A DNA stretch of 64,000 nucleotides, from contig CAVPIK010000004.1 in the NCBI GenBank assembly GCA_963704975.1, forward strand, positions 1-64,000, read 5' to 3'. Of the stretch, positions 21,865 to 30,632 are shown one piece after another (positions within the stretch are counted from its first letter, which is position 1; every line of letters starts with the position of its first letter). The notes below the pieces were generated by a model. The model searched no databases and had not been told where the DNA came from. It saw only the letters and a program-made list of their open reading frames with translations. The translations under genes and the position numbers were made by a program. The DNA is from JAGNDO01 sp963704975. GTDB taxonomy: Bacteria > Chloroflexota > Anaerolineae > Caldilineales > Caldilineaceae.

Positions 21865-21941
21865 GTCAATCACGCCAAAATGGGTAATATGCCCGCAACC
21901 CTGTTTGGTGATTGACAGGCAGGGTGAAAAGATGGTAACAT
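21865..21941 (+). promoter_or_regulatory. promoter and inverted repeat upstream of the third SBP locus
   Basis: TTGACA (21912-21917) and TAACAT (21936-21941) are 18 bp apart. GTCAATCAC (21865-21873) is exactly inverted at 21908-21916 as GTGATTGAC, covering most of the -35 box. The layout matches the promoter at 11124. The rest of the 317-bp gap before the ATG at 22168 holds nothing else I can name. Confidence 0.5.
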
Positions 21942-22167
21942 AGCGCAAATTTCAAGCATGGCAATGACTTTATCTGTACAGACTGAACGATTACTCTCTT
22001 TTTCCTCGCTAAAAGTCCAACGTTTCTCTTAATCTTTCAGCTTTCCCTGGGGCCAATTCATCGGCTTCCATTCGATAAACTGTAATCTCTCTGTGTGTCG
22101 TCGGACTGATTCTCATTGGTCCGTTCCAATCAATCGGTTCAACCTAGTTCCCAAAATGGAGGAGTAT

Positions 22168-23916
22168 ATGAGCTCAAACCGAAAAGTTGCGTTTGCATTG
22201 GCTGCGCTACTCATCGCCTTGGTGGCCCTGACTGGCTGTGTCCAGCCCGAGCCCGTGGTGGTGGAGCGCGAGGTCGAGAAGATCATCACCCAAGAAGTTC
22301 AGGTGGTGACCGAAGTGATGGTCACCCCGACGCCAGCCCCGGCAGTCCAGGGCGGCGCGTGGGTGCGGGCTAGCCTCTCGGATGCCTCTATCCTTAACCC
22401 GATCCTTGGCTCCGACAGCGCCAGCTCCGATGTCTATGGCTTCCTGTTCCCCGGTCTTCTGGGAGTAAATCCCTTCAGCGGTGCCTTCGAACCCACGGAG
22501 ATGGCCGAGAGTTGGACTGTCTCTGAGGACGGCCTGACCTGGACCTTCAACCTGCGGGACGGCGTGGTGTGGAGCGACGGCGATCCCGTGGATGCCGCCG
22601 ACTTCAAGTACACCTACGACGCCATTGCCAGCGAGTTGGTGGAGACCCCCCGCAAGTCAAACGTGGCCGGCATCGAGAGCATCGAGGTGCTGGATCCCCT
22701 GACCCTTCAGGTGGTCTTTGGTGAGGTCAAGTGTGACGGTCTGGGCGATCTGGGCCTGGGTTGGCTGCCCAGCCATCTCTACGCCGAAGACTTCTCCGAC
22801 ATCATGGAGAACTCCTATAACGAAGCGCCCCCGGTCAGCTCCGGCCCCTTCGTCTTCAACGAGTGGGTGCGGGACGACAACACCACCCTGTTGCGCAATG
22901 ACACCTACTTCAAGGGTGCCCCCAACATGGACGGCATGATCTACCGCATCATCCCGGACCCCGGTGCCCGTCTGGCCGCCTTGCAGACCGGTGAGGTGGA
23001 TCAGATCGGCGTGCAGCCCGAACAGCTTACCACCGTGCAGTTGGACCCCAACCTGAACCTGTATAAGTTCAAGGATGATGGTTATTCCTACATCGCCCTG
23101 AACTTGGCCAACCCGGAAAATCCGCAGCCTGGCCAGGACGAAGAAGGCAATCTGATTGAGCAGGATCCCCATCCTATCCTGAGCGACAAGGCCGTGCGTC
23201 AGGCCATTGCCCACAGCCTGGACTATGACACCATCATCAGCAAGGTCTATCTGGGCCAGGGCTACAAGATGGCCGCCAACGTGCTGCCCGCTGTGGAATG
23301 GGCCTACGATCCCGCCATTCTGCCCTACGACTTCAACACCGAAATGGCTGCCCAAATGCTGGAAGATGCCGGCTGGGTGGACACGGACGGTGACGGCGTG
23401 CGCGAGAAGGACGGCCAGATCCTGGCGCTGAATCTGTTGACCAATGCCGGCAACACCACCCGTGAAGATCTGGGTGTGCTGGTTCAGGATCAGCTGAACG
23501 GCGTCGGTTTCGACATCACCTTCGAGGCCATCGACTTCGGTACCATGGTCGGCCAGATGTTGGGCCAGACCTACGACATGGTGATCATCGGCTGGACCGG
23601 TCTGGGCACCGACCCCAACGATGATTCCTTCTGGCACAGCCAGTATGACACCCCGGACAGCGGCTTCAACTTCGTCAGCTACAACAATGCTCGCATCGAC
23701 GAGCTGCTGGCCCAGGGCGTCGCCGTGCCTGGCTGTGATCCCGCCGAACGGGCACCCTTCTACCAAGAGATCCAGCAGATCATCCACGATGACGTGCCCT
23801 ATGTCTTCGTGTCCGGTTCTGTGGGCAATGTTGGCTACTCCAACAAGTTCGAGGGTCTCGATCCCGGCCCGTGGAGCTTCTACCACAATGTTGAGCAGTG
23901 GTCCTTGACCCAGTAA
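22168..23916 (+). CDS. peptide-binding lipoprotein, SBP family 5
   Basis: Intact, 582 aa. ATG 22168 is preferred to upstream starts because AATGGAGGAG precedes it and it begins a lipoprotein signal (AFALAALLIALVAL-TGC, Cys near residue 25). The linker EPVVVEREVEKIITQEVQVV is followed by a normal-order SBP_bac_5 domain: LTWTFNLRDGVVWSDGDPV, LGWLPSHLYAEDFSDI, SSGPFVFNEWVRDDN, HPILSDKAVRQAIAHSLDYD and a C-terminal GLDPGPWSFYHNVEQWSL. It heads a locus with two permeases and no ATPases; the ATPases of the other loci could serve it. Confidence 0.93.
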   Translation: MSSNRKVAFALAALLIALVALTGCVQPEPVVVEREVEKIITQEVQVVTEVMVTPTPAPAVQGGAWVRASLSDASILNPILGSDSASSDVYGFLFPGLLGVNPFSGAFEPTEMAESWTVSEDGLTWTFNLRDGVVWSDGDPVDAADFKYTYDAIASELVETPRKSNVAGIESIEVLDPLTLQVVFGEVKCDGLGDLGLGWLPSHLYAEDFSDIMENSYNEAPPVSSGPFVFNEWVRDDNTTLLRNDTYFKGAPNMDGMIYRIIPDPGARLAALQTGEVDQIGVQPEQLTTVQLDPNLNLYKFKDDGYSYIALNLANPENPQPGQDEEGNLIEQDPHPILSDKAVRQAIAHSLDYDTIISKVYLGQGYKMAANVLPAVEWAYDPAILPYDFNTEMAAQMLEDAGWVDTDGDGVREKDGQILALNLLTNAGNTTREDLGVLVQDQLNGVGFDITFEAIDFGTMVGQMLGQTYDMVIIGWTGLGTDPNDDSFWHSQYDTPDSGFNFVSYNNARIDELLAQGVAVPGCDPAERAPFYQEIQQIIHDDVPYVFVSGSVGNVGYSNKFEGLDPGPWSFYHNVEQWSLTQ

Positions 23917-23941
23917 GTTTGGTTTTTGGGCTTTGACCTGA

Positions 23942-23980
23942 AAGAGGCGGGGACAGTTTCGGCTGTCCCCGCCTTCTCTT
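23942..23980 (+). terminator. Rho-independent terminator between SBP and permease genes
   Basis: AAGAGGCGGGGACAG (23942-23956) pairs with CTGTCCCCGCCTTCTCTT (23963-23980). As in loci 1 and 2, the attenuating hairpin sits between the binding protein and its permeases. Confidence 0.8.
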
Positions 23981-24076
23981 ATCTCTTTCCAGTTATCAAC
24001 CTTGGCGGGAACTGTACTCCCCACGAATGGCGGGGGCAGGATTCCAGTCTATCCTTGGACTAGTCGGAGTTAACCT

Positions 24077-25144
24077 ATGTTCCGATACATTCTGCGGCGT
24101 CTGCTGCAGGCCATCCCCACCTTGTTGGGCGTCAGCGTGATCAGCTTTGTGCTGATCAACTCCGCGCCTGGCGATCCCATTCTCATCCGCACCTTTGATC
24201 CCAACATCACCGAGGAGAGCCGGGAGATCCTGCGCCGTCAGCTTGGGCTGGATCAACCCCTGGTCTTCCAATATGTCAGTTGGTTCTCGGGCATCACCCT
24301 GCGCAGCGGGGATGTGGTGGCGGAGTTTGAGAGCAACAAAAAAACAGATTGCTCCTATCAGGGAGCGCTGAACTTCACCGTTTGCGATACCGGTGGCGGC
24401 ATCATTCGGGGAGATCTGGGCACAAGCACCCAAACCAAGCAACCGGTCTGGGATCGACTTGTGGAGCGCATGCAAGCCTCCGCAGAGTTGGGAATCGCCA
24501 GTTTGCTTTTGGTCTTTATCGTTGGCATCCCCTTGGGCGTGCTCAGCGCGGTCTACCGGGGATCCATTTTCGATAATATCGTGCGTTTCTTCTCGGTGAT
24601 CGGCCAGTCCGTGCCCGACTTTTGGATGGGTCTGATGTTGGTCTTCCTCTTCGGTGTGATTTGGGGGATCTTGCCCACCGGCGGACGCCAAACCGTCACG
24701 TTGACCAGTGAGTTTGATCTGCTGGACCGCATCCGCCACCTGATTTTGCCCGCCTTTGTGCTGGCCCTGGGTGGCATCGCCTTCCAGAGCCGAGTCATGC
24801 GTACGGAAACCCTGGAGGTGATCCGCCAGGATTACATCCGCACGGCCAAGGCCAAAGGGCTGTCGGCCCGGAATATCTGGTTCATCCACGCCCTGCGCAA
24901 CGCCCTGCTGCCCCTAATGACCATCCTGGGGCCGGCCATCCTGGGCGTGATCGGCGGGGCCGTGGTGATCGAGACGGTCTTCTCGTGGCCGGGCATGGGG
25001 CGATTGACCCTGAGCGCTGCCCTGCAACGGGACTATCCCATGGTCATGGGCGCGGTGATGTTCTTCTCCGCCCTGACCATCATCGGAAATCTGCTGTCGG
25101 ATATCCTCTACGGCGTTGTTGATCCCCGGGTACGGCTGAAATAG
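24077..25144 (+). CDS. peptide ABC transporter permease, OppB/DppB-like
   Basis: Intact 355-aa permease. It starts MFRYILRRLLQAIPTLLGVS, has the family segment NSAPGDPILIRTFDPNITEE and an extracytoplasmic insert with two Cys (TDCSYQGALNFTVCDTGGG). The coupling loop RQDYIRTAKAKGLSARNIWF is near residue 255 and the tail is DILYGVVDPRVRLK. The OppC partner lies 59 bp downstream. Confidence 0.93.
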   Translation: MFRYILRRLLQAIPTLLGVSVISFVLINSAPGDPILIRTFDPNITEESREILRRQLGLDQPLVFQYVSWFSGITLRSGDVVAEFESNKKTDCSYQGALNFTVCDTGGGIIRGDLGTSTQTKQPVWDRLVERMQASAELGIASLLLVFIVGIPLGVLSAVYRGSIFDNIVRFFSVIGQSVPDFWMGLMLVFLFGVIWGILPTGGRQTVTLTSEFDLLDRIRHLILPAFVLALGGIAFQSRVMRTETLEVIRQDYIRTAKAKGLSARNIWFIHALRNALLPLMTILGPAILGVIGGAVVIETVFSWPGMGRLTLSAALQRDYPMVMGAVMFFSALTIIGNLLSDILYGVVDPRVRLK

Positions 25145-25203
25145 CCACTATCTAGCGTCGGTTTAATGTGTCGGTTTAGCTTCGACTTGAAGAGAGTTTG
25201 ATC

Positions 25204-26238
25204 ATGAGTGTACAGTCCACTGATCTTGAAATTCTGAAGAGGACCCTGGCCGCAGAACCTCAACTGCGCCGCAAGCCCCAGACCTACTGGAGCATGGCCC
25301 TCCAAGCCCTGCGCCGGGACAAGCTGACCGTCACTGCCATCGGCGTGATTGTCTTCATGGGTGTCTTGGCCATTTTTGCTCCCCAGCTTTCCAATGCATT
25401 GGTCGGTGTGGGTCCCAACGATACCAACCCGAATAATGCCTTTGCCCAACCTTACATTGGCCCCTATTTGTCATGGCGGATGGGGACGGACACGGAGACT
25501 GCCCCCCTTATGCTGGGCAGCTCCGACGGTGTGCCCAATTGGCTGGGTACGGACCAACTGGGCAGAGATCAGCTCGTGCGTCTGCTCTATGGGGGGCGGG
25601 TGAGCTTGACCATTGCCTTTTTGGCGGCCTTCATCTCCCTGGTGATCGGTGTGACGGTGGGGCTGATTGCCGGCTATTTTGGCGGGGTGATCGATGATGT
25701 GGTGATCTGGTTTATCAACACCATCAGCTCCATCCCCACGATCTATATTTTGATCATCATCACCGCCATCTTCAAGCCCAACCCCATGACCTTGACCCTC
25801 TTCTTGGGGTTCTTGGGCTGGTTGGGGACGGCGCGCTTCATGCGGGGCAACGTCTTCCGTGTGCGGGAGATGGACTACACCGTTGCTGCCCGGGCCATTG
25901 GCGCCACCCACACCCGGATCATGGTGCAACATGTGCTGCCCAACAGCGTGCCCGTGATCATCGTCATCACCGCCATCTCCGCCGGCACCCTGATCCTGGT
26001 GGAGTCGGCCCTGAGCTTCCTTGGCTTGGGCGTCCAGGCCCCCACGGCCACCTGGGGCAGCATGTTGAACCGGGCGCAGAATCTCTTCTTCCTCCGCAAC
26101 CCCGAGACGGGTGCTTATCTTGCCCTGCACATGCTCGTCCCCGCCGGGGTACTGATCACCATCACCGTGCTCTGCCTCTATCTGATCGGTGACGGTCTGC
26201 GGGATGCTCTGGATCCCACCTTGAAGAATTCGGGCTGA
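25204..26238 (+). CDS. peptide ABC transporter permease, OppC/DppC-like
   Basis: Intact 344-aa permease; ATG 25204 is chosen over a TTG six bases upstream because GAGAGTTTGATC places a better spacing. The first helix is near residues 43-62 (TVTAIGVIVFMGVLAIFAPQ) and the coupling loop near residues 222-250 (VREMDYTVAARAIGATHTRI). The sequence LVESALSFLGLGVQAPTATW and the end DGLRDALDPTLKNSG are standard. It closes the third Opp locus, which has no ATPase gene. A terminator follows. Confidence 0.93.
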   Translation: MSVQSTDLEILKRTLAAEPQLRRKPQTYWSMALQALRRDKLTVTAIGVIVFMGVLAIFAPQLSNALVGVGPNDTNPNNAFAQPYIGPYLSWRMGTDTETAPLMLGSSDGVPNWLGTDQLGRDQLVRLLYGGRVSLTIAFLAAFISLVIGVTVGLIAGYFGGVIDDVVIWFINTISSIPTIYILIIITAIFKPNPMTLTLFLGFLGWLGTARFMRGNVFRVREMDYTVAARAIGATHTRIMVQHVLPNSVPVIIVITAISAGTLILVESALSFLGLGVQAPTATWGSMLNRAQNLFFLRNPETGAYLALHMLVPAGVLITITVLCLYLIGDGLRDALDPTLKNSG

Positions 26239-26272
26239 TCCTTTTCGGTAGCCCGGCATTCAAGCCCATTCC

Positions 26273-26305
26273 AGGCGGGACACCCAACGGTGTCCCGCCT
26301 TCGTC
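26273..26305 (+). terminator. Rho-independent terminator of the third Opp locus
   Basis: AGGCGGGACAC (26273-26283) pairs with GTGTCCCGCCTT (26290-26301), followed by CGTCTTCTT. Confidence 0.75.
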
Positions 26306-26344
26306 TTCTTATCAGGCAGCGTAGGATTAGCGGGAGTTCCGCCC

Positions 26345-26999
26345 ATGCAGTTGACCCAACCGATTGATCCCGAGGAGTTGGCCGATCTGGGCCGCCGTTT
26401 TGGTGCCATGTCATACCAGCACGAAGTCTTGGCGGTGACAGACCCGTTTTTGACCGAAGACCATCAGCGTTTGCTCAGCGACGGACGGCGGGCGGAGATT
26501 TGCTATATCATGCATCGGGGCGTGCCGGCGGATGGCATTTTGCTGCACCACAAGATCTTTTATCCCGGCCCGGCCTTTCGTCTGCCCACAGGCGGGGTGG
26601 ATCCGGGGGAAGCGGTGTGGGATACCCTGGTGCGGGAGATCTATGAAGAGACCGGGCTGACTGTGAAGACGGGCGAGGATGGGCCGGGCGAGGTGGTGGT
26701 GGAGGACTTTCTGGGGGTGGTGAGCTACGATTTCCATCATCGGCGGCTGGATCAGCACTTCTGCCTTTGCCACCTATCATTTTTTGGTCCAAGCACCGGC
26801 AGGGGCCGAGCCCCATCCGCTGGACGAGACGGAGAAGGTGGATGGGTGGCGCTGGCTGCCCGCAGAGGCTCTACGCGCCCAAGCCATCACCCTGGGCAGC
26901 CTGGACACCACCGCGCCCGACTGGGCCGACTGGGGCCGCTTCCGGTCGCTGAGCCACCACTTCGTGGCGGATCGGCTGGGGGCAGGATCAAAAAAATAG
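26345..26999 (+). CDS. Nudix hydrolase (one frameshift)
   Basis: About 217 aa after removing an extra T near 26763, which joins LDQHF to AFATYHFLVQAPAG. The Nudix box (G-x5-E-x7-RE-hydrophobic-x-EE-x-G-hydrophobic) is complete: GGVDPGE, seven residues, then REIYEETGL, near residues 85-107. Nudix enzymes hydrolyse nucleoside diphosphates linked to another group; the substrate cannot be told here. The region WRWLPAEAL after the box is typical of the fold's last strand. The stop codon lies in the left arm of a long palindrome that separates it from the convergent gene. Confidence 0.82.
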
Positions 27000-27104
27000 A
27001 ACACAGATTGAACGGATCGAACGGATTAAAAACGGATCTTTTTCTGATATTCAAAAAAGATCCGTTTTGATCCGTCAAATCCGTTCAATCTGTGTTCTAT
27101 TTTT
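26992..27104. repeat. 113-bp palindromic element between convergent genes, likely bidirectional terminator
   Basis: Positions 26992-27017 and 27079-27104 are exact 26-bp inverted copies (outer parts AAAAATAGAACACAGATTGA and its complement). A second inner pair, AAAACGGATCTTTTT and its complement, lies inside. The arms carry A- and T-tracts on both strands, so it can stop transcription from both sides. The GAACGGAT motif recurs within the arm. It resembles dispersed intergenic repeats of environmental bacteria. Confidence 0.75.
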
Positions 27105-27122
27105 AATCAACTCCTACCGAAA

Positions 27123-27800
27123 CTACCCCACGAAATCTTGATCGAAGAACAACTCGCATAGTTCGACGATGTCGTCGGGTTCGGCCAGCCAGCGCCAGTC
27201 GAGGACTGTGGCCATCTCGGTGTCGATGACGCCGGGGGTGGTGCGGATCCAGCTCATCATATAGCCGGTGAGGGCGGCCACATTTTTGCCCAAAAGTAGC
27301 ATCATCAGGTCGGCGTCGTCGCTGTGATAGGTGTTGAGCAGCCAGACCCGGCGCACATCCGGGTGGGTGGGCAGGTCGATGAGGGCCTGGAAGCAGCGCC
27401 GATCCATGCCCGGCTGCACGTCGATCAGCACGGAGGCGGCGATGGTCTGGCTGCTGGGGCTGACCTCCATCTCCAGTTCCAACATGGTGTCGATATCCGC
27501 CCGCCCGCTGAAGCTGAGGATGGTGCGGGTCTCCCGCACCCCCTCCACGCTGCGCACCACGTCCAGCATGAAGCGGTTGAACTCTTGCAGATCCCGCACC
27601 AGGCAGACAAAGCGCAGATCCGCTCGGGAGCGCATCCAATTGACCCACAGGGGAGCCACCCCGTTGGAGTTGTAGCTCATCAAATTGTTCAGCAACTGCT
27701 CGCGAGCCACTTCGTCTTTGCCGCTGATGATGTCGGCATCAACGAAAGCCAGGGCGGTGCTGGTACTGTGAAATCCGGTCTCTGACGGGTTAGCGCTCAT
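27123..27800 (-). CDS. tandem Lrp/AsnC-type RAM (ligand-binding) domain protein without HTH
   Basis: 225 aa from ATG 27800, chosen because GGAG sits 9 nt upstream; an ATG at 27806 is possible. The second half reads as a complete Lrp/AsnC effector (RAM) domain: VLIDVQPGMDRRCFQAL, HPDVRRVWLLNTYHSDDADL, and TTPGVIDTEMATVLDWRW. The first half looks like another: FVCLVRDLQEFNRFMLDVVR, VEGVRETRTILSFS. No helix-turn-helix precedes them, so DNA binding is not expected; RAM proteins alone usually act as small-molecule sensors or subunits. Convergent with the Nudix gene. Confidence 0.65.
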   Translation of the reverse strand: MSANPSETGFHSTSTALAFVDADIISGKDEVAREQLLNNLMSYNSNGVAPLWVNWMRSRADLRFVCLVRDLQEFNRFMLDVVRSVEGVRETRTILSFSGRADIDTMLELEMEVSPSSQTIAASVLIDVQPGMDRRCFQALIDLPTHPDVRRVWLLNTYHSDDADLMMLLLGKNVAALTGYMMSWIRTTPGVIDTEMATVLDWRWLAEPDDIVELCELFFDQDFVG

Positions 27801-27904
27801 GGGCATACACTCCAGGGTGGCAGGTTTGGGCGACTTGTGTACGGGTATTGTAATCGCTTTGGCCCGGATTGCAACCCCGGACAAAGGGCAAAAAGAGATC
27901 ATGG

Positions 27905-27948
27905 CCCAAAAGAGCGCCGCCGGACAACTCCGGCGGCGCTCTTTTGGG
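27905..27948 (-). terminator. very strong terminator of the PPC-domain protein gene
   Basis: CCCAAAAGAGCGCCGCCGG (27905-27923) pairs exactly with its complement at 27930-27948. A- and T-rich stem ends give U-runs on both strands. It lies just 3' of the minus-strand gene ending at 27970. Confidence 0.85.
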
Positions 27949-27969
27949 TGGGGTGTTTCTGGTGGATGA

Positions 27970-29934
27970 CTAGTCGATCGTCAGATTCCAGAACATTTCG
28001 CCCTGCAGGAAGACATCCGGTTCAGACGAAACGGGGGCGCCGTCACAGTCCACTGCTTCCAGATTGTACGTGTCGGTCAGCAGAGTGAGGAAGATGACCT
28101 CACCGTCGGCCAGGGGTGTTTCTGCGTCCAGCAGATTCTCGCCCACGTCCTCGCCCGCGGCCGTGGCTGTCACGGCGCACACATCCGCCCCGGTCAGGTT
28201 GGTCACCTCCAAGGTGACTTGGACCAGATTCACCGGGTTGGTCAGGTCGGTGAAGAGATAGTAGGCGTCGTCATCGTACGCCCGCACCCGCACCTCGTAG
28301 AGACCGGGTTCGACCATGGCCTCGGTGACGCTCTCTACCCCGCCTGCGTTGGTGCTGGATTGGTAGACGTCAGAGCTTCCATATCTGTCGTAGCGGGTAA
28401 GTTGCAGATCAAGATCGTTGTCGGCTAAGGAGACCAGGATCAGCGAGAGGATCTGCCCCGGCTCGGTGATCTCCAACTGATAGAAATCCGTGTCGCCATC
28501 ATCGATCTGATTGCGCACATAGCCACCGGGGAGCAGAGATGGGGCAGGCCCCAGGTTCTCGGCCATCACGGTGAACTCGGCGGGGGTGCCGTTGCGGGTC
28601 AGGGTGATGTAGTAGGTGCCGGGTTGTGTGGCCAAGACATCGGTCGACGAGGTGGCATCATAGCTATAGCCATTCCAGGTGCTGTCCCCGGGCCGGCGGC
28701 CAATGCCGATATCAAAGTAAGCGTCTTCGGCATCCACGATCAGGTTTACCCGCATCAGAGAGCCGGCCTCTGCCACATTGAACTCGTAGTAGACCGTCTC
28801 GCTCTCCATCGTTTCATCCACCAAGGCCCCGTCCAGGGGTTCGCCATCCTCCAGCACGGCGAAGGGCTCGCCCGCTTCCCCTTCCACGCTCAGGGTGAAG
28901 GCCGAACTGTCGCTGCCGTAGCGCTTGACCATGATGTAATAGTCGCCGGGCAGCACATTTTCCATGACGATCTCTTCCTGGCTGCCGCTTTCCGCGCTGC
29001 TTTCGTACACACCGCTCTCGTCCAGGCTGTCGATGAGGAGCAGGTCCAGATCCGCGTCGTCGTTCTCCCCGGCCAGGGTGATGGTCAGGTTGGTGTAGAG
29101 GGTGTCCAGGGAGAGCAAGAGCAGGGTCTCGTCGCTATCTTCTTCCAGGCTGCCATCCATCGAACCGCCGATCTCGATGCTGGGGGGCGGGCCGCTGAGG
29201 AAGGGGATCAGGGTAAACTCCTGGTTGCGGCCTGACGGGGATACGACGACCTGGTAATCACCGCCCACGGTCCAGAAGCGCAACAACTGATTCTCTTGGG
29301 CATCGATGTAGTCATAGAAGTTAGAGCCTTCGACCGTCACAAAGAGAAATTGATCCGGGTCGGACGACTCTGCATAGAGCAAGACCTCTTGGGGCACATC
29401 CAGGGCGGGCACGGTGAGGGTGGCATAGTAGTCATCCCCAGATCGTGCGGTTGTGATCACAATACCGCCGGGGATCAACTTGCCCGGCTCCTCGGCGCTC
29501 TGGCGCATCTCGCCGAAATTGCCCAACACCACAAAGAAGAGGGCGCCGTCCTCCACAGCGGTGAAGGTGAGGGTATAGACGCCGGCATCCAGCGTCAGAT
29601 CCGTGCTGCCGAAGACATCATCAAAGACGATGTTGCCGTCAATATCCGAAACCAGCACATCAAACGCGCCGGCCGCCTCCTCGTCCACCGCGGAGATCAG
29701 ATAATCGCCATCTTCGGGCAAGACGATGCCAAAGGCAGCGCTGTCACCGGCGGCCACATCGATCTGGGCATATTCGCCCAACATCAGGGGAGCGACCGGG
29801 GGTTCCTCGCCCTGGGCCGCCGGTTGAGCAAAGACCGGCAGCAGTCCGGACAGCAAAAGAACCAGGGTTAACATCAAAACTGTCACAGTCTGTTTGGTGT
29901 TTCGAGAGGCATGGTTAAGGCTGGGTTGAATCAT
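27970..29934 (-). CDS. secreted protein with repeated PPC-like beta-sandwich domains
   Basis: 654 aa from ATG 29934 (AGGAGA upstream). A signal peptide (VLMLTLVLLLSGLLPVFA-QP) is followed by four or five repeats of the bacterial pre-peptidase C-terminal type: Y-x-I-D-V-x-A-G-D, then a strand ending G-x-Y-x-L-x. Examples are FGIVLPEDGDYLISA, LPGDYYIMVKRYGSDSSAFTLSV, QPGTYYITLTRNGTPAEFTV and VEPGLYEVRVRAYDDDAYYL. These domains are non-catalytic and often bind polymers. No protease or other catalytic domain is present, so the protein may act alone as a binding or surface protein. It does not carry the YLP tail of the later island. Confidence 0.75.
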   Translation of the reverse strand: MIQPSLNHASRNTKQTVTVLMLTLVLLLSGLLPVFAQPAAQGEEPPVAPLMLGEYAQIDVAAGDSAAFGIVLPEDGDYLISAVDEEAAGAFDVLVSDIDGNIVFDDVFGSTDLTLDAGVYTLTFTAVEDGALFFVVLGNFGEMRQSAEEPGKLIPGGIVITTARSGDDYYATLTVPALDVPQEVLLYAESSDPDQFLFVTVEGSNFYDYIDAQENQLLRFWTVGGDYQVVVSPSGRNQEFTLIPFLSGPPPSIEIGGSMDGSLEEDSDETLLLLSLDTLYTNLTITLAGENDDADLDLLLIDSLDESGVYESSAESGSQEEIVMENVLPGDYYIMVKRYGSDSSAFTLSVEGEAGEPFAVLEDGEPLDGALVDETMESETVYYEFNVAEAGSLMRVNLIVDAEDAYFDIGIGRRPGDSTWNGYSYDATSSTDVLATQPGTYYITLTRNGTPAEFTVMAENLGPAPSLLPGGYVRNQIDDGDTDFYQLEITEPGQILSLILVSLADNDLDLQLTRYDRYGSSDVYQSSTNAGGVESVTEAMVEPGLYEVRVRAYDDDAYYLFTDLTNPVNLVQVTLEVTNLTGADVCAVTATAAGEDVGENLLDAETPLADGEVIFLTLLTDTYNLEAVDCDGAPVSSEPDVFLQGEMFWNLTID

Positions 29935-30132
29935 ACGTCTTCTCCTGTGGCTAGATTGAAAATAGGATTGAACAGAGCGAACTTGGGCCAAGACAAAAGA
30001 TCTTGTGGCAGCAGCGAACAACGGAGTGGGAGAGTGGCGAGGGGCAAAGCGAGAACGATGTACCTCTATTGAACACCGAAATCACTGAAATTGCAAGTGC
30101 TTTTTTGAAAAGACCCCAGTGCCCGGCAGATC

Positions 30133-30291
30133 AGCGCAGGTTGAGTAGACCGGGTCGACCAGCCTGGTGCAAAACGAATGGAGTTTAGGTCGTATCGAAA
30201 CCGTAGCGGGTCGACCCGCTGCGGTTTCGATACGCCGCCGAGTACTTGAATGGTCAGCGGATATCTCGGCGGCGGCTACTCAACCTGCGCT
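30133..30291. repeat. 159-bp nested palindrome (REP/MITE-like) in a 700-bp gene-free region
   Basis: AGCGCAGGTTGAGTAG (30133-30148) is exactly inverted at 30276-30291. Inside it, 30191-30234 forms a second near-perfect palindrome with arms CGTATCGAAACCG and CGGTTTCGATACG around AGCGGGTCGACCCGCT. The sequence resembles the GGTTTCGATACGCC-type dispersed repeats of high-GC bacteria. The rest of 29935-30632 has no convincing gene; a TTGACA at 30516 lacks a well-spaced -10. Confidence 0.65.
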
Positions 30292-30632
30292 AGCTTCTTT
30301 AATGCGGCTGCCCGGCGACTTTTGAAAAGCCCTGGAACAGAGCCCCAACTCCCCGCGTAGGGGCATGGGGTGCGACGGGAAACAAGGTCTTGAGACGGCG
30401 AATTTGTCTTCCGCCGCATCCCGTGCCCGACAGAGTGACAAATGGGTCATTTGCCGGGCACGGGTGTTTCCAAGCCCCCGACAGATTCCGCTGGCTTTGG
30501 GGTTGTGCCGAAATTGACACATTGCCGAGATCCGGGGAGAATATACACTTGTGAATTGATACCGGCGGCGAAGGGTTCCCCATTTTGCCGCCGCTGACTC
30601 GCTCCGAAATTTGATCACTACGAGGTGTGCTT

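Noticed and set aside
22657..24024. 455-codon minus-strand open frame opposite the SBP at 22168
   Set aside because: Val/Gly/His-rich composition is what antisense of an SBP gene gives; no RBS or family match.
30510..30550. Promoter TTGACA with TATACA before the PEP-type gene
   Set aside because: The spacing is 22 bp, too long for a standard sigma70 promoter; no better -10 is present.
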